Shown in pieces: positions 8,505 through 17,434 of a stretch of DNA of 64,000 nucleotides. The notes under the pieces are model-generated. The model did not search any database and was not told the origin of the DNA. It saw only the letters and a list, made by a program, of their open reading frames with translations. Both the position numbers and the translations under genes were made by a program. The DNA comes from Roseobacter sp. SK209-2-6. GTDB lineage: Bacteria; Pseudomonadota; Alphaproteobacteria; Rhodobacterales; Rhodobacteraceae. The stretch is taken from the NCBI RefSeq assembly GCF_000169455.1, contig NZ_AAYC01000004.1, positions 62,001 to 126,000 on the forward strand. The letters run 5' to 3'. Position 1 is the stretch's first letter; every line of letters starts with the position of its first letter.

Positions 8505-8682
8505 TGTTCTTTTACCACCCTAGGTTTAATGACAAATTCAATGTAGGTTTGAATCAGGGAAAAACAGAACATTTGGGTTAGAAACACCCGACATGGATAT
8601 CCCCATTTGGCTTCCGCAGCCAGAGCATAAGCTTTGGTTCTGTCACCACTCACATCTGCCAGATGGAACAAAGTGGGGAGAA

Positions 8683-8709
8683 GGGGAGCGTAACAGGTTT
8701 ACGCTCCCC
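8683..8709. terminator. Hairpin between convergent genes
   Basis: GGGGAGCGTAA and TTACGCTCCCC form an 11-bp stem around CAGGT. The plus strand continues CTTTGGTTT. The hairpin lies 57 bases beyond the stop of the MarR gene on the minus strand and probably stops transcription from that side too, though a clean T-run is missing. Confidence 0.5.
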
Positions 8710-8766
8710 CTTTGGTTTGGTCTGCTGCCAACCAAAAAACCAAGAAAATTGCTCTGTGGACAGTCT

Positions 8767-9210
8767 CTATCCGCTCGCTTCGAGTTTAAGGCGCAGCTCA
8801 CGCAGAATTGGTAAGGTCGCTTTGACGCGATCGCTCCCCAACTCGCTGACCACCTCAGAGATGATTGGAACGATACCCGCCAGTGCCGCATCGCGCGCCT
8901 GTTTTCCCGCAGGGCTGATGGCCACCATCTTGCGTCGCGCATCATCCCAATCCGGGCGGATGTGAATATAGCCCGCAACCTCAAGCTTGCTCAGGGTATT
9001 TGTCATCGCCCCACGGGTTACATGAAAGGCCTTGGCCAGCTGCGCAGGGCTGCGTTCAACGCCGGTTCGGGTCAGGTGGTTGAGCACCGAAAAATGCGAC
9101 AATTCCATCCCCTTTGGCAGGGCTTTTCCCAGTCGGGACCGCGCCAATTGGTCTGCCATCAATATTTCACTGAACAGCGAAACAGCCAGGGAATGAGTTT
9201 CTTCCTTCAA
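8767..9210 (-). CDS. MarR-family transcriptional regulator
   Basis: 147 residues with the winged helix-turn-helix of MarR: ELSHFSVLNHL, then SPAQLAKAFHVTRGAMTNTLSKLEVAGYI (recognition helix) and the wing RPDWDDARRKMVAISPAG. Such proteins bind DNA as dimers and respond to small aromatic or redox ligands. The start is a TTG at 9210 overlapping the nitrilase stop (TTGA), so it is coupled to that gene. The target is unknown; autoregulation of the grxC-nitrilase-marR group is a plausible guess. Confidence 0.85.
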   Translation of the reverse strand: MKEETHSLAVSLFSEILMADQLARSRLGKALPKGMELSHFSVLNHLTRTGVERSPAQLAKAFHVTRGAMTNTLSKLEVAGYIHIRPDWDDARRKMVAISPAGKQARDAALAGIVPIISEVVSELGSDRVKATLPILRELRLKLEASG

Positions 9211-10037
9211 GGTCCTTCGAACTCTCTGTCATGGGTCAAGGAGGGCACACGCTTGCGTGCTTGTGCCACTTTTTCCATGTCGAGATCAACGAAAGTAATT
9301 CCAGGTTCCGTGCCGGCATCCGCCAGAATTTCACCCCAGGGCGCCACCACCAGGCTGTGTCCGTAGGTCTTTCTGACCGCTCCCCGGCTGGTCTTATGGG
9401 TGCCGGTTTGTGCTGCCGCCAAGACATAACAACCGGTTTCGATTGCGCGTGCCTGCAACAAGGCGTGCCAATGGGCCGCACCCGTGACAGGCGAAAAAGC
9501 CGCGGGGGCGACAAGGATCTGCGCCCCAACCTGGGCCAAAGCCCGATGCAGTTTGGGAAAGCGCAGATCATAGCAAATTGTCAGACCTAGGATGCCAAAG
9601 GGGGTTTCAGCCACCACCGCCCGGTTACCAGGGCGGTAACCATCGGATTCGCGAAAGGTCTCTTCTGGTGTGACCTCCACATCAAACATGTGGATCTTGT
9701 CATAACGTGCTGCAATTTCACCCTCGGGCGAAATCAGGAACTGCCGGTTGGCAAATCGGCCATCTGCATCATGGGTCTTTACACCAAAAGAGCCGAGGGA
9801 CAGCCATATCCCGTGCTCACCTGCGACTTCGCGCAAAACCTTCAAACTTGAGTCGTCTTCCTCATGGCAGAGCACGTCATTCTGATGGCTCCTACTCAGG
9901 GAAACGCAGTTACTGACCTCCGGCGTCAGGACAAACCCCGCGCCTCCCTTTGCAGCTTCGGCAATCATCACGCGAAGCGTCTCCAGGTTTTCAGCAGGTG
10001 AATCGCTGGAAGTGATCTGCAAAAGGGCGGCACGCAT
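9207..10037 (-). CDS. Carbon-nitrogen hydrolase (Nit1-like deaminated-glutathione amidase family)
   Basis: 276 residues from the ATG at 10037 (MRAALLQITSSDSP); an upstream extension would read into grxC. The nitrilase triad is visible: E40 in LTPEVSN, K114 in YDKIHMFD and C155 in LTICYDLRFP. Sequence and length fit the Nit1/YbeM branch, which hydrolyses deaminated glutathione; that assignment is inferred from motif style and the glutaredoxin next door. It lies 25 bases after grxC and overlaps the MarR gene by four bases, so the three probably form one operon. Confidence 0.88.
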   Translation of the reverse strand: MRAALLQITSSDSPAENLETLRVMIAEAAKGGAGFVLTPEVSNCVSLSRSHQNDVLCHEEDDSSLKVLREVAGEHGIWLSLGSFGVKTHDADGRFANRQFLISPEGEIAARYDKIHMFDVEVTPEETFRESDGYRPGNRAVVAETPFGILGLTICYDLRFPKLHRALAQVGAQILVAPAAFSPVTGAAHWHALLQARAIETGCYVLAAAQTGTHKTSRGAVRKTYGHSLVVAPWGEILADAGTEPGITFVDLDMEKVAQARKRVPSLTHDREFEGP

Positions 10038-10062
10038 TGTATGGGTTCCTAGGTTCTGAGGA

Positions 10063-10320
10063 TCAGGCTGCCAGAAGCGAATCCAGCTTTCCTGCCTGTT
10101 CAAGCGCATAAAGATCATCGCAGCCACCAACATGGGTATCGCCGATAAAGATCTGTGGCACCGTACGGCCACCATTCGCGCGCTTTATCATCTCACCTTT
10201 GCGACCGGGGTCGGCCAGCACGTTCACCTCTGAAAAGGTAACACCCTTTTGTTTCAACAGGCGCTTGGCGGCATGGCAATAGCCACAGAGAGGAGAGGTA
10301 TAGATCTCGACCGGTTTCAT
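10063..10320 (-). CDS. grxC: Glutaredoxin 3
   Basis: 85 residues. The active site C12-G-Y-C15 (SPLCGYCHAAK), the cis-proline segment GGRTVPQIFIG and the GGCDDLYALE motif are all present, as expected for a dithiol glutaredoxin of the GrxC type. It reduces disulfides with glutathione in the cytoplasm. I chose the second ATG at 10320 because GGAG lies seven bases upstream; an ATG four codons earlier overlaps that site. The comF gene lies upstream on the same strand, with 93 bases between. Confidence 0.94.
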   Translation of the reverse strand: MKPVEIYTSPLCGYCHAAKRLLKQKGVTFSEVNVLADPGRKGEMIKRANGGRTVPQIFIGDTHVGGCDDLYALEQAGKLDSLLAA

Positions 10321-10413
10321 ACAGGTCTCCATTGGTCAGGTTGCATGGGTTTTGCGCCATATGGGGCTGCTTTGCAATCTTTGCCAGTGCTTCGCGGAAA
10401 CTCCGGGCTCAGT

Positions 10414-11142
10414 TCACGCGCGTGTGACCCGCGCCAGCACAGCAACCCGCACTTCGGCAGCCCCTGCCGCAAGGCAAACATCGGCACAGGCTGTCAAAGT
10501 CGCACCAGAGGTCATCACATCATCAACCAGCACCACCACACGGCCCTGCATCAGAGCCTGGTGCCGTGGATGCGCCACGATAGCCCGGCTCAGAGCAGCA
10601 AAGCGCTGTGCTCTGGATTTACCCTCCAGCGAGGGGGTTGGCTTCACGCGCTTCAAAAGGTCAGGCCAATAGTCCAGCCCTCCCTGTTTTGCCAGGTTCT
10701 GGGCTAGCAAAGCTGATTGGTTATACCGCCGCTTGAGCAACCGTGACCAATGCAGAGGCACCGGACAGATCAGCGGATTATCCCGCAAGAGAGGGCCTGC
10801 CGCCCGCTCAATCCAATGGGCAGCAGGTGCCGCCAGATCTGTGCGATCCCCATGTTTGAGCGCCATCACCAGACTACGCGCTTTGTCCTTATAGAGCATC
10901 GCCGCGCGACCTTGGCTCCAGGGGCGAGGGGTAGACATGCATTCATCACATTCCAGATGATAACCGTCCCCTTCGCCTGGCAAAGGGATGCCGCAACCCT
11001 CGCAAACCGTGCCACTAATAAAATGCGTTTGTCCCCAGCAGGTCCCGCAAAGGCCAAAATCCTGCTCAACCAATTCGTCGCAGCCAAGGCAACGCGGCGG
11101 ATAGATCAGCGAAACAGCGGTTTGAAACTGCGCGCGCAACAT
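10414..11142 (-). CDS. comF: ComF-family double zinc-ribbon phosphoribosyltransferase
   Basis: 242 residues. The N-terminal zinc ribbon has four CxxC pairs (CLGC, CGTC, CEGC, CDEC), and the C-terminal phosphoribosyltransferase domain carries the PRPP motif VVVLVDDVMTSGATL. Homologues are linked to DNA uptake (ComF/GntX), but the biochemical activity is unsettled. Its ATG at 11142 is only 13 bases from the start of the divergent methyltransferase gene, so the promoters must overlap coding sequence. Confidence 0.9.
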   Translation of the reverse strand: MLRAQFQTAVSLIYPPRCLGCDELVEQDFGLCGTCWGQTHFISGTVCEGCGIPLPGEGDGYHLECDECMSTPRPWSQGRAAMLYKDKARSLVMALKHGDRTDLAAPAAHWIERAAGPLLRDNPLICPVPLHWSRLLKRRYNQSALLAQNLAKQGGLDYWPDLLKRVKPTPSLEGKSRAQRFAALSRAIVAHPRHQALMQGRVVVLVDDVMTSGATLTACADVCLAAGAAEVRVAVLARVTRA

Positions 11143-11155
11143 CTAAATAGCCCTC

Positions 11156-11989
11156 ATGACACAAGCACCCAAATCACAGCCAGACCTTTTTGATCGCCGG
11201 GCCCTGACACTCCATCGTGCCCGTCGCCAGCCGGAAGCCCTATTCCTTCACGAGCTGGCGCGGGACGAGGTTGAGGATCGCTTAAGCTTGGTTAACAGGA
11301 GCTTTACAAAACCGGCGATTGTGACCCCTTTTGCCGAAATTTGGCAAAATTCTTTCCAAGACCCTAAAATCACCGCCGATGCGGAGGTTTTGGATCTGGA
11401 GCCAGGCGCCCATGATCTGGTGGTGCATGCCATGGCCCTGCATTGGGCCAACGATCCGGTTGGACAGTTGATCCAATGTCGGCGCGCGCTGAGCGAGGAC
11501 GGCCTCATGCTGGTGATCGCCCTTGGCGGCCGCACCCTGCATGAATTGCGCAGCTCCTTGGCCGAAGCCGAAACCCGGGTCTCCGGCGGGATTTCCCCAC
11601 GCATAGCCCCCATGGGCGAGGTCCGGGATCTAGGTGGACTGCTTCAACGCGCTGGCTTTGCCCTGCCGGTGGCCGATGTGGTGCCGCTGACCGCGGAATA
11701 CCGGGACATCCTGCACCTGATGCATGAGCTGCGCGCCATGGGCGAAAGCAATGCCCTGGCCCAGCGCCTGAAGACCGCCAGCCCGCGCGCACTTTTCGCC
11801 GCTGCGCAAGAGATCTACCAGGCGCATTTCGCCCTGCCCTCCGGCAAGCTGCCCGCAACCTTTGAGCTGATCTGCCTAACCGGTTGGTCTCCTTCCGAAA
11901 GCCAGCAAAAACCTCTGCGACCGGGATCAGCCCAGATGCGCCTGGCGGATGCACTGAAAGTGCCAGAAACCAACATTCCTGAAAGCTGA
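11156..11989 (+). CDS. SAM-dependent methyltransferase, BioC/NDUFAF5-like
   Basis: 277 residues. It opens with DLFDRRALTLHRARRQ, as seen in alphaproteobacterial relatives of the mitochondrial complex I assembly factor NDUFAF5. The class I methyltransferase fold follows, but the first glycine loop is poorly conserved; HALHWAND-like VHAMALHWANDPVGQL and the later SGGISPRIAPMGEVRDLG segment are typical of this subgroup. Its substrate is unknown; a role in respiratory chain assembly is inference. It is divergent from comF. Confidence 0.75.
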   Translation: MTQAPKSQPDLFDRRALTLHRARRQPEALFLHELARDEVEDRLSLVNRSFTKPAIVTPFAEIWQNSFQDPKITADAEVLDLEPGAHDLVVHAMALHWANDPVGQLIQCRRALSEDGLMLVIALGGRTLHELRSSLAEAETRVSGGISPRIAPMGEVRDLGGLLQRAGFALPVADVVPLTAEYRDILHLMHELRAMGESNALAQRLKTASPRALFAAAQEIYQAHFALPSGKLPATFELICLTGWSPSESQQKPLRPGSAQMRLADALKVPETNIPES

Positions 11990-12109
11990 GCGCACTCCCC
12001 TGCCATAACGCCTGACTATCGACTACAAAACCGGAACCAATTGGTCTTTTGCTGCAAGCATGCCTATGTTGCCGCCAGACATGAGACCGTTTTTTACTAG
12101 GACCCTTTG

Positions 12110-13171
12110 ATGCTGGATTCTTCTGCCACAGACGCGCTCCCCGAAAACGCCCCCAACGATCATCCTAAGGTGCGGCGTGGAAAAACTGGCGTCCTCCTGG
12201 CCAACCTCGGCACGCCGGATGACTATAGCTATTGGCCGATGCGGCGCTACCTGAGCGAATTTCTCTCGGACAAGCGGGTGATCGATTATCCGGCCTGGAA
12301 ATGGCAGCCGCTTTTGCAGCTGATCATTCTGACAAAACGGCCCTTTGCATCCGGTGCGGCCTATAAATCGATCTGGAACCATGACAAGGGCGAAAGCCCG
12401 TTGATGACCATCACACGCGACCAGACAGCCAAGATGGCCGGGGTCATGGCCCAGCGTTACGGCGACCAGGTCATGGTCGATTTCTGCATGCGCTACGGCA
12501 ATCCCTCGACCAAATCCAAGGTCCGCGCCATGGTCGCGGCGGGTTGCGAGCGGATCCTCTTTGTGCCGCTTTACCCGCACTATGCCGGCGCCACCTCTGC
12601 CACCGCCAATGATCAGTTCTTCCGCGCCCTGATGGAAGAGACCTGGCAGCCGGCCGCCCGCACCATCGAACCCTATTTCGACGACCCGGCCTATATCGAG
12701 GCCCTGGCGCGTTCAGTCGAGGAGGCCTATGGCCAGGCCGCTAAGCGCCCGGATATTCTGGTGGTCTCTTACCACGGCATGCCCAAGCGGTATCTGATGC
12801 AGGGCGATCCCTATCATTGCCAGTGCCAGAAGACGACACGCCTGTTGCGCGAACGCCTGGGCTGGGAGGAGACCGAGATCACCACCACCTTCCAGTCGGT
12901 CTTTGGACCCGAAGAATGGCTGAAACCCTATACCGTTGATCACGTCGCGACCCTGGCCCAGGAGGGCAAGAAGAGCATCGCGGTAATCGCGCCGGCTTTC
13001 TCTGCCGATTGCATCGAGACGCTGGAAGAGATCAACGAGGAAATCAAAGAGAGCTTTGAAGAAGCCGGCGGCGAGAATTTCCTCTATATCCCCTGCCTCA
13101 ATGATGATGATGATCACATTGCCGCACTTGCCGGGGTGATCGAAAACAATCTCAAAGGCTGGCTGGACTAA
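12110..13171 (+). CDS. hemH: Ferrochelatase
   Basis: 353 residues from the ATG at 12110 (TAGGA eight bases upstream; a TTG directly before it is also possible). Family motifs: GVLLANLGTPDDYSYWPMRRY at the start, QVMVDFCMRYGNPS, ILFVPLYPHYAGATSAT, the catalytic-His segment VVSYHGMPKRYLMQGDPY, and APAFSADCIETLEE near the end. It inserts iron into protoporphyrin IX at the inner face of the membrane, the last step of haem synthesis. A second haem-pathway gene, hemJ, lies at 57 kb. Confidence 0.97.
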   Translation: MLDSSATDALPENAPNDHPKVRRGKTGVLLANLGTPDDYSYWPMRRYLSEFLSDKRVIDYPAWKWQPLLQLIILTKRPFASGAAYKSIWNHDKGESPLMTITRDQTAKMAGVMAQRYGDQVMVDFCMRYGNPSTKSKVRAMVAAGCERILFVPLYPHYAGATSATANDQFFRALMEETWQPAARTIEPYFDDPAYIEALARSVEEAYGQAAKRPDILVVSYHGMPKRYLMQGDPYHCQCQKTTRLLRERLGWEETEITTTFQSVFGPEEWLKPYTVDHVATLAQEGKKSIAVIAPAFSADCIETLEEINEEIKESFEEAGGENFLYIPCLNDDDDHIAALAGVIENNLKGWLD

Positions 13172-13244
13172 GCCGCCTCCCCCGGTCCAAATAGGATCCA
13201 ATATTGGATCTCTGCACATTGCAGACACGGGGGAGAAATTTGGA

Positions 13245-16200
13245 ATGAGCCTGAAGCACTGGAGCGATGCCCTGGAACACCACTGGGGCATCAAGGCCAC
13301 GCTGCGCCCGCTAGACGGGGAATATGATCTGAACTTCATGGCCGAGGTCGATGACGGCAGCGGCTATGTGCTGAAGGCGATGCGTCCGGGCTGTGAGGAA
13401 TGGCTGGTCGACATGCAGGTCCGTGCCTTTCAGCACATCGCTGAGAGCCAGCCGGATCTGCCCTGCCCGCGCGTGATCCCAGCGCTGGACGGTACCGCGA
13501 TGCTGACCCTTGCGGATGAGAGTGGTGTCCAGCGCCTGGTCTGGCTGCTCGAGCGGCTGCCTGGTCTCTGTTACGCCAAATCAGAGCCAAAAACACCGGA
13601 ACTGATCCGCGAGATAGGCTCTGTTCTGGGCGGCACCGCCAAGGCCCTTACGGGTTTTCAACACCCCGGACTAGAGCGCGATTTCAAATGGGATCTGATG
13701 CGCGCCGGCTGGATAGGCGCTGAATTCGACTCTATCAAAAATCTGCAAAAACAGGCTCTAATCAAAGAAATTGAGACTGAATTCACCAAGCTAGAGCCTG
13801 CCTTGCAGTCTCTGCCAAAACAAGCCATTCACAATGACGCCAATGACTACAACATCATGGTGGAGGGTACTCTAACCACCCCGCGCCGTGTCTCTGGCCT
13901 CATTGATCTCGGCGACATGTGTGCTGCCCCCCGCATCTGCGATCTGGCGATTGCTGCGGCATATATCGTGCTCGACCACCCCGACCCGGAGGCGGCGCTG
14001 GCTGCCTTGGTGACGGGCTATCACGCGGCCTATCCACTGACCCCGCAGGAAGTGGATCTGATCTACCCCTTGCTGCGGATGCGGTTGGCGGTCAGCGTCG
14101 TGAACTCCACACTGATGGCAGTCGAAAATCCGGATGACCCCTATGTGACCATTTCCCAGGCCCCGGCCTGGCGGTTCCTGGAAGGCCATGATCTGCACCC
14201 CGGTCTGCTCGCCGCCCGGCTGCGCGCCGCCTGCGGCATATCCGTGGTGGAGGGCGCAGACAGGGTCATGACCTGGCTGAATGAGGAACGCGGGAATTTT
14301 GCCCCGCTGATGGGGGAGGATCTGAGCAGTGCCCCGATGGGATCACTGTCGGTGGAGAACTCCACCTGGCCGCAGAACCCCTTTCACATGCCGCTGGAGG
14401 AAGCCGCCCGCGTTGGTGAAGAATTCGAGGACGAGGGCCGGATCTGGCTTGGCTACTACCACGAGCCGCGACTGATCTATGCAGAGCCCGCCTTCCGAAA
14501 AGGGCCGTATAAGGCCAGCAACCGGCGCACAGTGCATCTGGCAATTGATGCCTTCGCCCCGGCCAAAACGCCGATGTTCGCACCGCTTGCTGGCGAGGTC
14601 TTTGCGGCCGAGAACCGCACCGGGCATCTCGATTACGGCGGGGTGATCATCCTGCGCCATGAGACCCCGGAAGGGGATCCGTTCTACACGCTTTATGGCC
14701 ACCTCAACCCAGAGTTCATGGATCGGCTGAAACCTGGGGACAAAATTGCCAAGGGAGAAGAATTCTGCCGCCTCGGCGATGCCTCGCAAAACGGCGGCTG
14801 GGCGCCGCATGTGCATTTCCAGCTGGCTCTCACCACCGAGGGCATCGAGGCCGATTGGCCCGGCGTCGGCGACCCGGAGGAGATGTATATGTGGCGCGCC
14901 ATCTGTCCGAACCCGGCAGCGCTGCTGAACCTGCCGGATGAGAAATGCCGCTACTCCCCCGCCAGCAAGGAAGAAGTCCGGCAGGGGCGCCAGGATCATT
15001 TCGGCGGCAACCTCAGCCTGACCTATTCAGATCCGGTGATGCTGCTGCGGGGCTGGAAGCATCACCTCTTTGACGAATGGGGCCGCCCATACTTAGATGC
15101 CTATAACAATGTGCCGCATGTGGGCCACGCCCATCCGCGCATCCAGGCAGTGGCAGCGGATCAGTTGAAACGGATGAATTCCAACACACGCTACCTGCAC
15201 CCGGCCCAGACCGCTTTTGCCGACAAAATCCTGTCGAAAATGCCGGATCACCTGCAGGTCTGTTTCTTTGTGAATTCCGGCACCGAGGCCAATGAGCTGG
15301 CGCTGCGCCTGGCCCGCGCCCATACCGGCGCCAAGGGCATGGTCACGCCGGACCACGGCTATCACGGCAATACCACCGGCGCGATCGGCATCTCCGCCTA
15401 TAAGTTCAACAAACCGGGCGGCGTGGGCAAAGCCGACTGGGTGGAATTGCTTGAGGTTGCCGATGATTATCGAGGCAGCTTCAAGCGAGAGGACCCGGAG
15501 CGGGCGCAGAAATTTGCAGATCTGGTCGATCCGGCGATCGCAGCCTTGCAGCTGCGCGGCCAGGATCTCGCCGGATTTATTGCCGAGACCTTCCCCTCGG
15601 TCGGTGGCCAGATCATCCCACCAAAGGGCTATTTGTCGGCGGTCTACGAGAAAATCCGTGCCGCCGGGGGCGTCTGCATCGCGGATGAGGTTCAGACTGG
15701 ATTGGGTCGCCTGGGCGACTATTACTTTGGCTTTGAACACCAGGGCGCCAGCCCCGATATCGTTGTCCTCGGCAAACCCATCGGCAATGGACACCCGCTG
15801 GGCGTCTTGGTCACAACCAGGGAAATCGCCGAGAGCTTTGACAACGGGATCGAGTTTTTCTCGACTTTCGGCGGCTCTACACTGTCTTGTCGTATCGGCA
15901 AGGAAGTGCTGGATATTGTCGATGACGAAGGCCTGCAGGAAAATGCCCGCGTGATGGGCGCGCACCTTATGGCTGGGCTGAAACAGCTGGAACAGGAGTT
16001 CACCTGCGTCGGCGATACCCGCGGCATGGGGCTGTTTCTGGGGTTGGAGCTGATCAATCCGGACGGTTCAGAGGCCACGGAGATTTGCTCTTACGTTAAG
16101 AATCGGATGCGCGATCACCGGATCCTGATCGGCAGCGAAGGGCCAAAGGACAATATCCTGAAAATTCGTCCTCCTTTGACAATCGACGCCGAGGGCGTGG

Positions 16201-16250
16201 ACATGATCCTCGTTTCTCTGAAATCCGTTTTACAGGAGGTGGAGGCTTAA
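13245..16250 (+). CDS. Three-domain fusion: aminoglycoside-phosphotransferase-like kinase, M23 peptidase, class III aminotransferase-like phospholyase
   Basis: 1001 residues in one continuous frame. Domain 1 (about 1-340) is an APH/choline-kinase-type fold with catalytic loop H196-NDANDYN and the metal-binding LIDLGDM (D221 onward), related to hydroxylysine kinase. Domain 2 (about 360-560) is an M23 LytM-type metallopeptidase with all zinc ligands: H431 and D435 (HLAID), then H522-V-H524; H486 (YGHL) is also present. Domain 3 (about 590-1000) is a class III PLP enzyme: NSGTEANE (677-684), D814 in DEVQTG and K844 in GKPIGNGHPLG. The closest known activities are ethanolamine-phosphate and phosphohydroxylysine phospholyases. 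No signal peptide is visible, so the peptidase would be cytoplasmic. The substrate is unknown. Confidence 0.9.
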   Translation: MSLKHWSDALEHHWGIKATLRPLDGEYDLNFMAEVDDGSGYVLKAMRPGCEEWLVDMQVRAFQHIAESQPDLPCPRVIPALDGTAMLTLADESGVQRLVWLLERLPGLCYAKSEPKTPELIREIGSVLGGTAKALTGFQHPGLERDFKWDLMRAGWIGAEFDSIKNLQKQALIKEIETEFTKLEPALQSLPKQAIHNDANDYNIMVEGTLTTPRRVSGLIDLGDMCAAPRICDLAIAAAYIVLDHPDPEAALAALVTGYHAAYPLTPQEVDLIYPLLRMRLAVSVVNSTLMAVENPDDPYVTISQAPAWRFLEGHDLHPGLLAARLRAACGISVVEGADRVMTWLNEERGNFAPLMGEDLSSAPMGSLSVENSTWPQNPFHMPLEEAARVGEEFEDEGRIWLGYYHEPRLIYAEPAFRKGPYKASNRRTVHLAIDAFAPAKTPMFAPLAGEVFAAENRTGHLDYGGVIILRHETPEGDPFYTLYGHLNPEFMDRLKPGDKIAKGEEFCRLGDASQNGGWAPHVHFQLALTTEGIEADWPGVGDPEEMYMWRAICPNPAALLNLPDEKCRYSPASKEEVRQGRQDHFGGNLSLTYSDPVMLLRGWKHHLFDEWGRPYLDAYNNVPHVGHAHPRIQAVAADQLKRMNSNTRYLHPAQTAFADKILSKMPDHLQVCFFVNSGTEANELALRLARAHTGAKGMVTPDHGYHGNTTGAIGISAYKFNKPGGVGKADWVELLEVADDYRGSFKREDPERAQKFADLVDPAIAALQLRGQDLAGFIAETFPSVGGQIIPPKGYLSAVYEKIRAAGGVCIADEVQTGLGRLGDYYFGFEHQGASPDIVVLGKPIGNGHPLGVLVTTREIAESFDNGIEFFSTFGGSTLSCRIGKEVLDIVDDEGLQENARVMGAHLMAGLKQLEQEFTCVGDTRGMGLFLGLELINPDGSEATEICSYVKNRMRDHRILIGSEGPKDNILKIRPPLTIDAEGVDMILVSLKSVLQEVEA

Positions 16251-16290
16251 TAGCCTGCATCTCTATTCCCCAAAGGAGATTGCAACAAAA

Positions 16291-16316
16291 AAAGGCGGTG
16301 GAAACCCACCGCCTTT
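16291..16316. terminator. Bidirectional intrinsic terminator
   Basis: AAAGGCGGTGG pairs with CCACCGCCTTT around AAAC. A-runs precede and a T-rich CTTT follows, so it can stop both the three-domain fusion gene (plus) and the 59-residue gene (minus). Confidence 0.85.
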
Positions 16317-16335
16317 CTTTAAGCTGTGTCAGCTA

Positions 16336-16515
16336 TTAGCTGCTTGCAACAGCCGCGCCAACCAGAACCAGCAGCAGCAATGGCAGCAGGATGCCGCTGG
16401 AAGAGCTGGTTGCTTCTTCGATAACAACAGGCTCAACGATTGGCTCTGCCAGGTTGCCAGCAGTTGCAGTGGAAGCGGCGGCGGTCAGTGCAGCAGCGAG
16501 TACAAGTTTCTTCAT
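16336..16515 (-). CDS. Small exported membrane protein (59 residues)
   Basis: Start at the ATG at 16515, directed by a strong GGAGGTTAAC; an open extension upstream has no site. A signal peptide (MKKLVLAAALTAAASTATAG) is followed by an acidic stretch (NLAEPIVEPVVIEE), four serines and a C-terminal transmembrane helix (GILLPLLLLVLVGAAVASS). I recall similar short proteins in Rhodobacteraceae, but no function is known. It is monocistronic with its own terminator. It may be an abundant envelope peptide. Confidence 0.8.
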   Translation of the reverse strand: MKKLVLAAALTAAASTATAGNLAEPIVEPVVIEEATSSSSGILLPLLLLVLVGAAVASS

Positions 16516-16653
16516 GTTAACCTCCAGAATACGCGCAGGGTCCAATTTTGACCTGCGCACCCAAGACTTACCTCGTGGTTTTTTCTAACCAGTATTGTTG
16601 CGGGATTGCAATTGCTTGTTGCCCAGAACACGTTTCGCTCAAAGGCTTTGTCG

Positions 16654-17274
16654 TCAAATTAGCAACACCTGAGTGCCCACTTTTGCAAAGCCAAAAAGCT
16701 GCGCAATATGCTCATTATAAAGGCCAATACAGCCATTGGACGATTTGCGACCAATCTTGCGCGTATCATGGGTCCCATGGATGCGATAGAACTTCCAGCT
16801 GAGGTATAAAGCGTGTGTTCCCAAAGGGTTATCAGGACCTGGCGGAATGTACGCCGGCCATTCCGGGTTTCGTTTTCGCATATTCGGCGTCGGGGCCCAG
16901 CCCGGTCCTTCGACTTTGCGAATGATTTTTGTTCTTCCACGACGGGTCAAATCGTCCGAAAGGGGCACAGAAGAGGGGAAAAGCCTGTAATCTTTCCCAT
17001 CTTCCGACCAGTAGTGCAGTGCCCGGCTATCAATATCCACCAGAATCGCGCCACGGCGCAGATTGTCGAAGTAAGGCTCCCAGCGTTTTGAACGGAAGGC
17101 AGAGATATTACGTTTGACCGGTGGTTCTGGCTCGGGTGGCGGTCGCAGCGGATCAAAGGCCGGTTCTTCGGTTTCTGGTTGAAGATTCTGCGCCAAAGCT
17201 GGCGCTGAAAGCAGCGCTGCCGTTCCGGCCAGGAAGCTGCGGCGGTTCAGTTGTCTAAAGAGATCGCGCGTCAT
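16654..17274 (-). CDS. L,D-transpeptidase (YkuD family), exported
   Basis: 206 residues from the ATG at 17274 (AGGAA upstream). The N-terminus NRRSFLAGTAALLSAPALAQ is a twin-arginine-like signal. After a proline-rich linker comes the YkuD domain with the catalytic signature HGTHD (His) and SSNGCIGLYNEH (nucleophile Cys). Such enzymes make 3-3 crosslinks in peptidoglycan or attach proteins to it in the periplasm. It is divergent from the CAP-domain gene, with about 160 bases between. Confidence 0.92.
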   Translation of the reverse strand: MTRDLFRQLNRRSFLAGTAALLSAPALAQNLQPETEEPAFDPLRPPPEPEPPVKRNISAFRSKRWEPYFDNLRRGAILVDIDSRALHYWSEDGKDYRLFPSSVPLSDDLTRRGRTKIIRKVEGPGWAPTPNMRKRNPEWPAYIPPGPDNPLGTHALYLSWKFYRIHGTHDTRKIGRKSSNGCIGLYNEHIAQLFGFAKVGTQVLLI

Positions 17275-17434
17275 GAACAATTCCTGCGGAAAACAATTGG
17301 GTCAATCACCATATTATGGCCAGAAAGCCGCAGTCGCAAATCAACAAGCTTTTGTGGTGGCAGATTCCTGCAGGGCCATTTGCACCAATGCCACAGGACA
17401 GGTAAGTGCAAGTACAAGCGACAAAGCGAGAGAC

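Larger units (their letters stand above)
8438..8766. other. Intergenic region between ubiG and the MarR gene
   Basis: 329 bases between convergent genes with no credible protein. It holds two strong hairpins (8479-8504 and 8683-8709). An open frame on the minus strand across it (8465-8671) lacks a ribosome-binding site, runs through the first palindrome and matches no family I know. Confidence 0.6.

Noticed and set aside
8465-8671. 68-residue open frame on the minus strand between ubiG and the MarR gene
   Set aside because: It runs through a perfect terminator palindrome and has no ribosome-binding site or recognisable domain.
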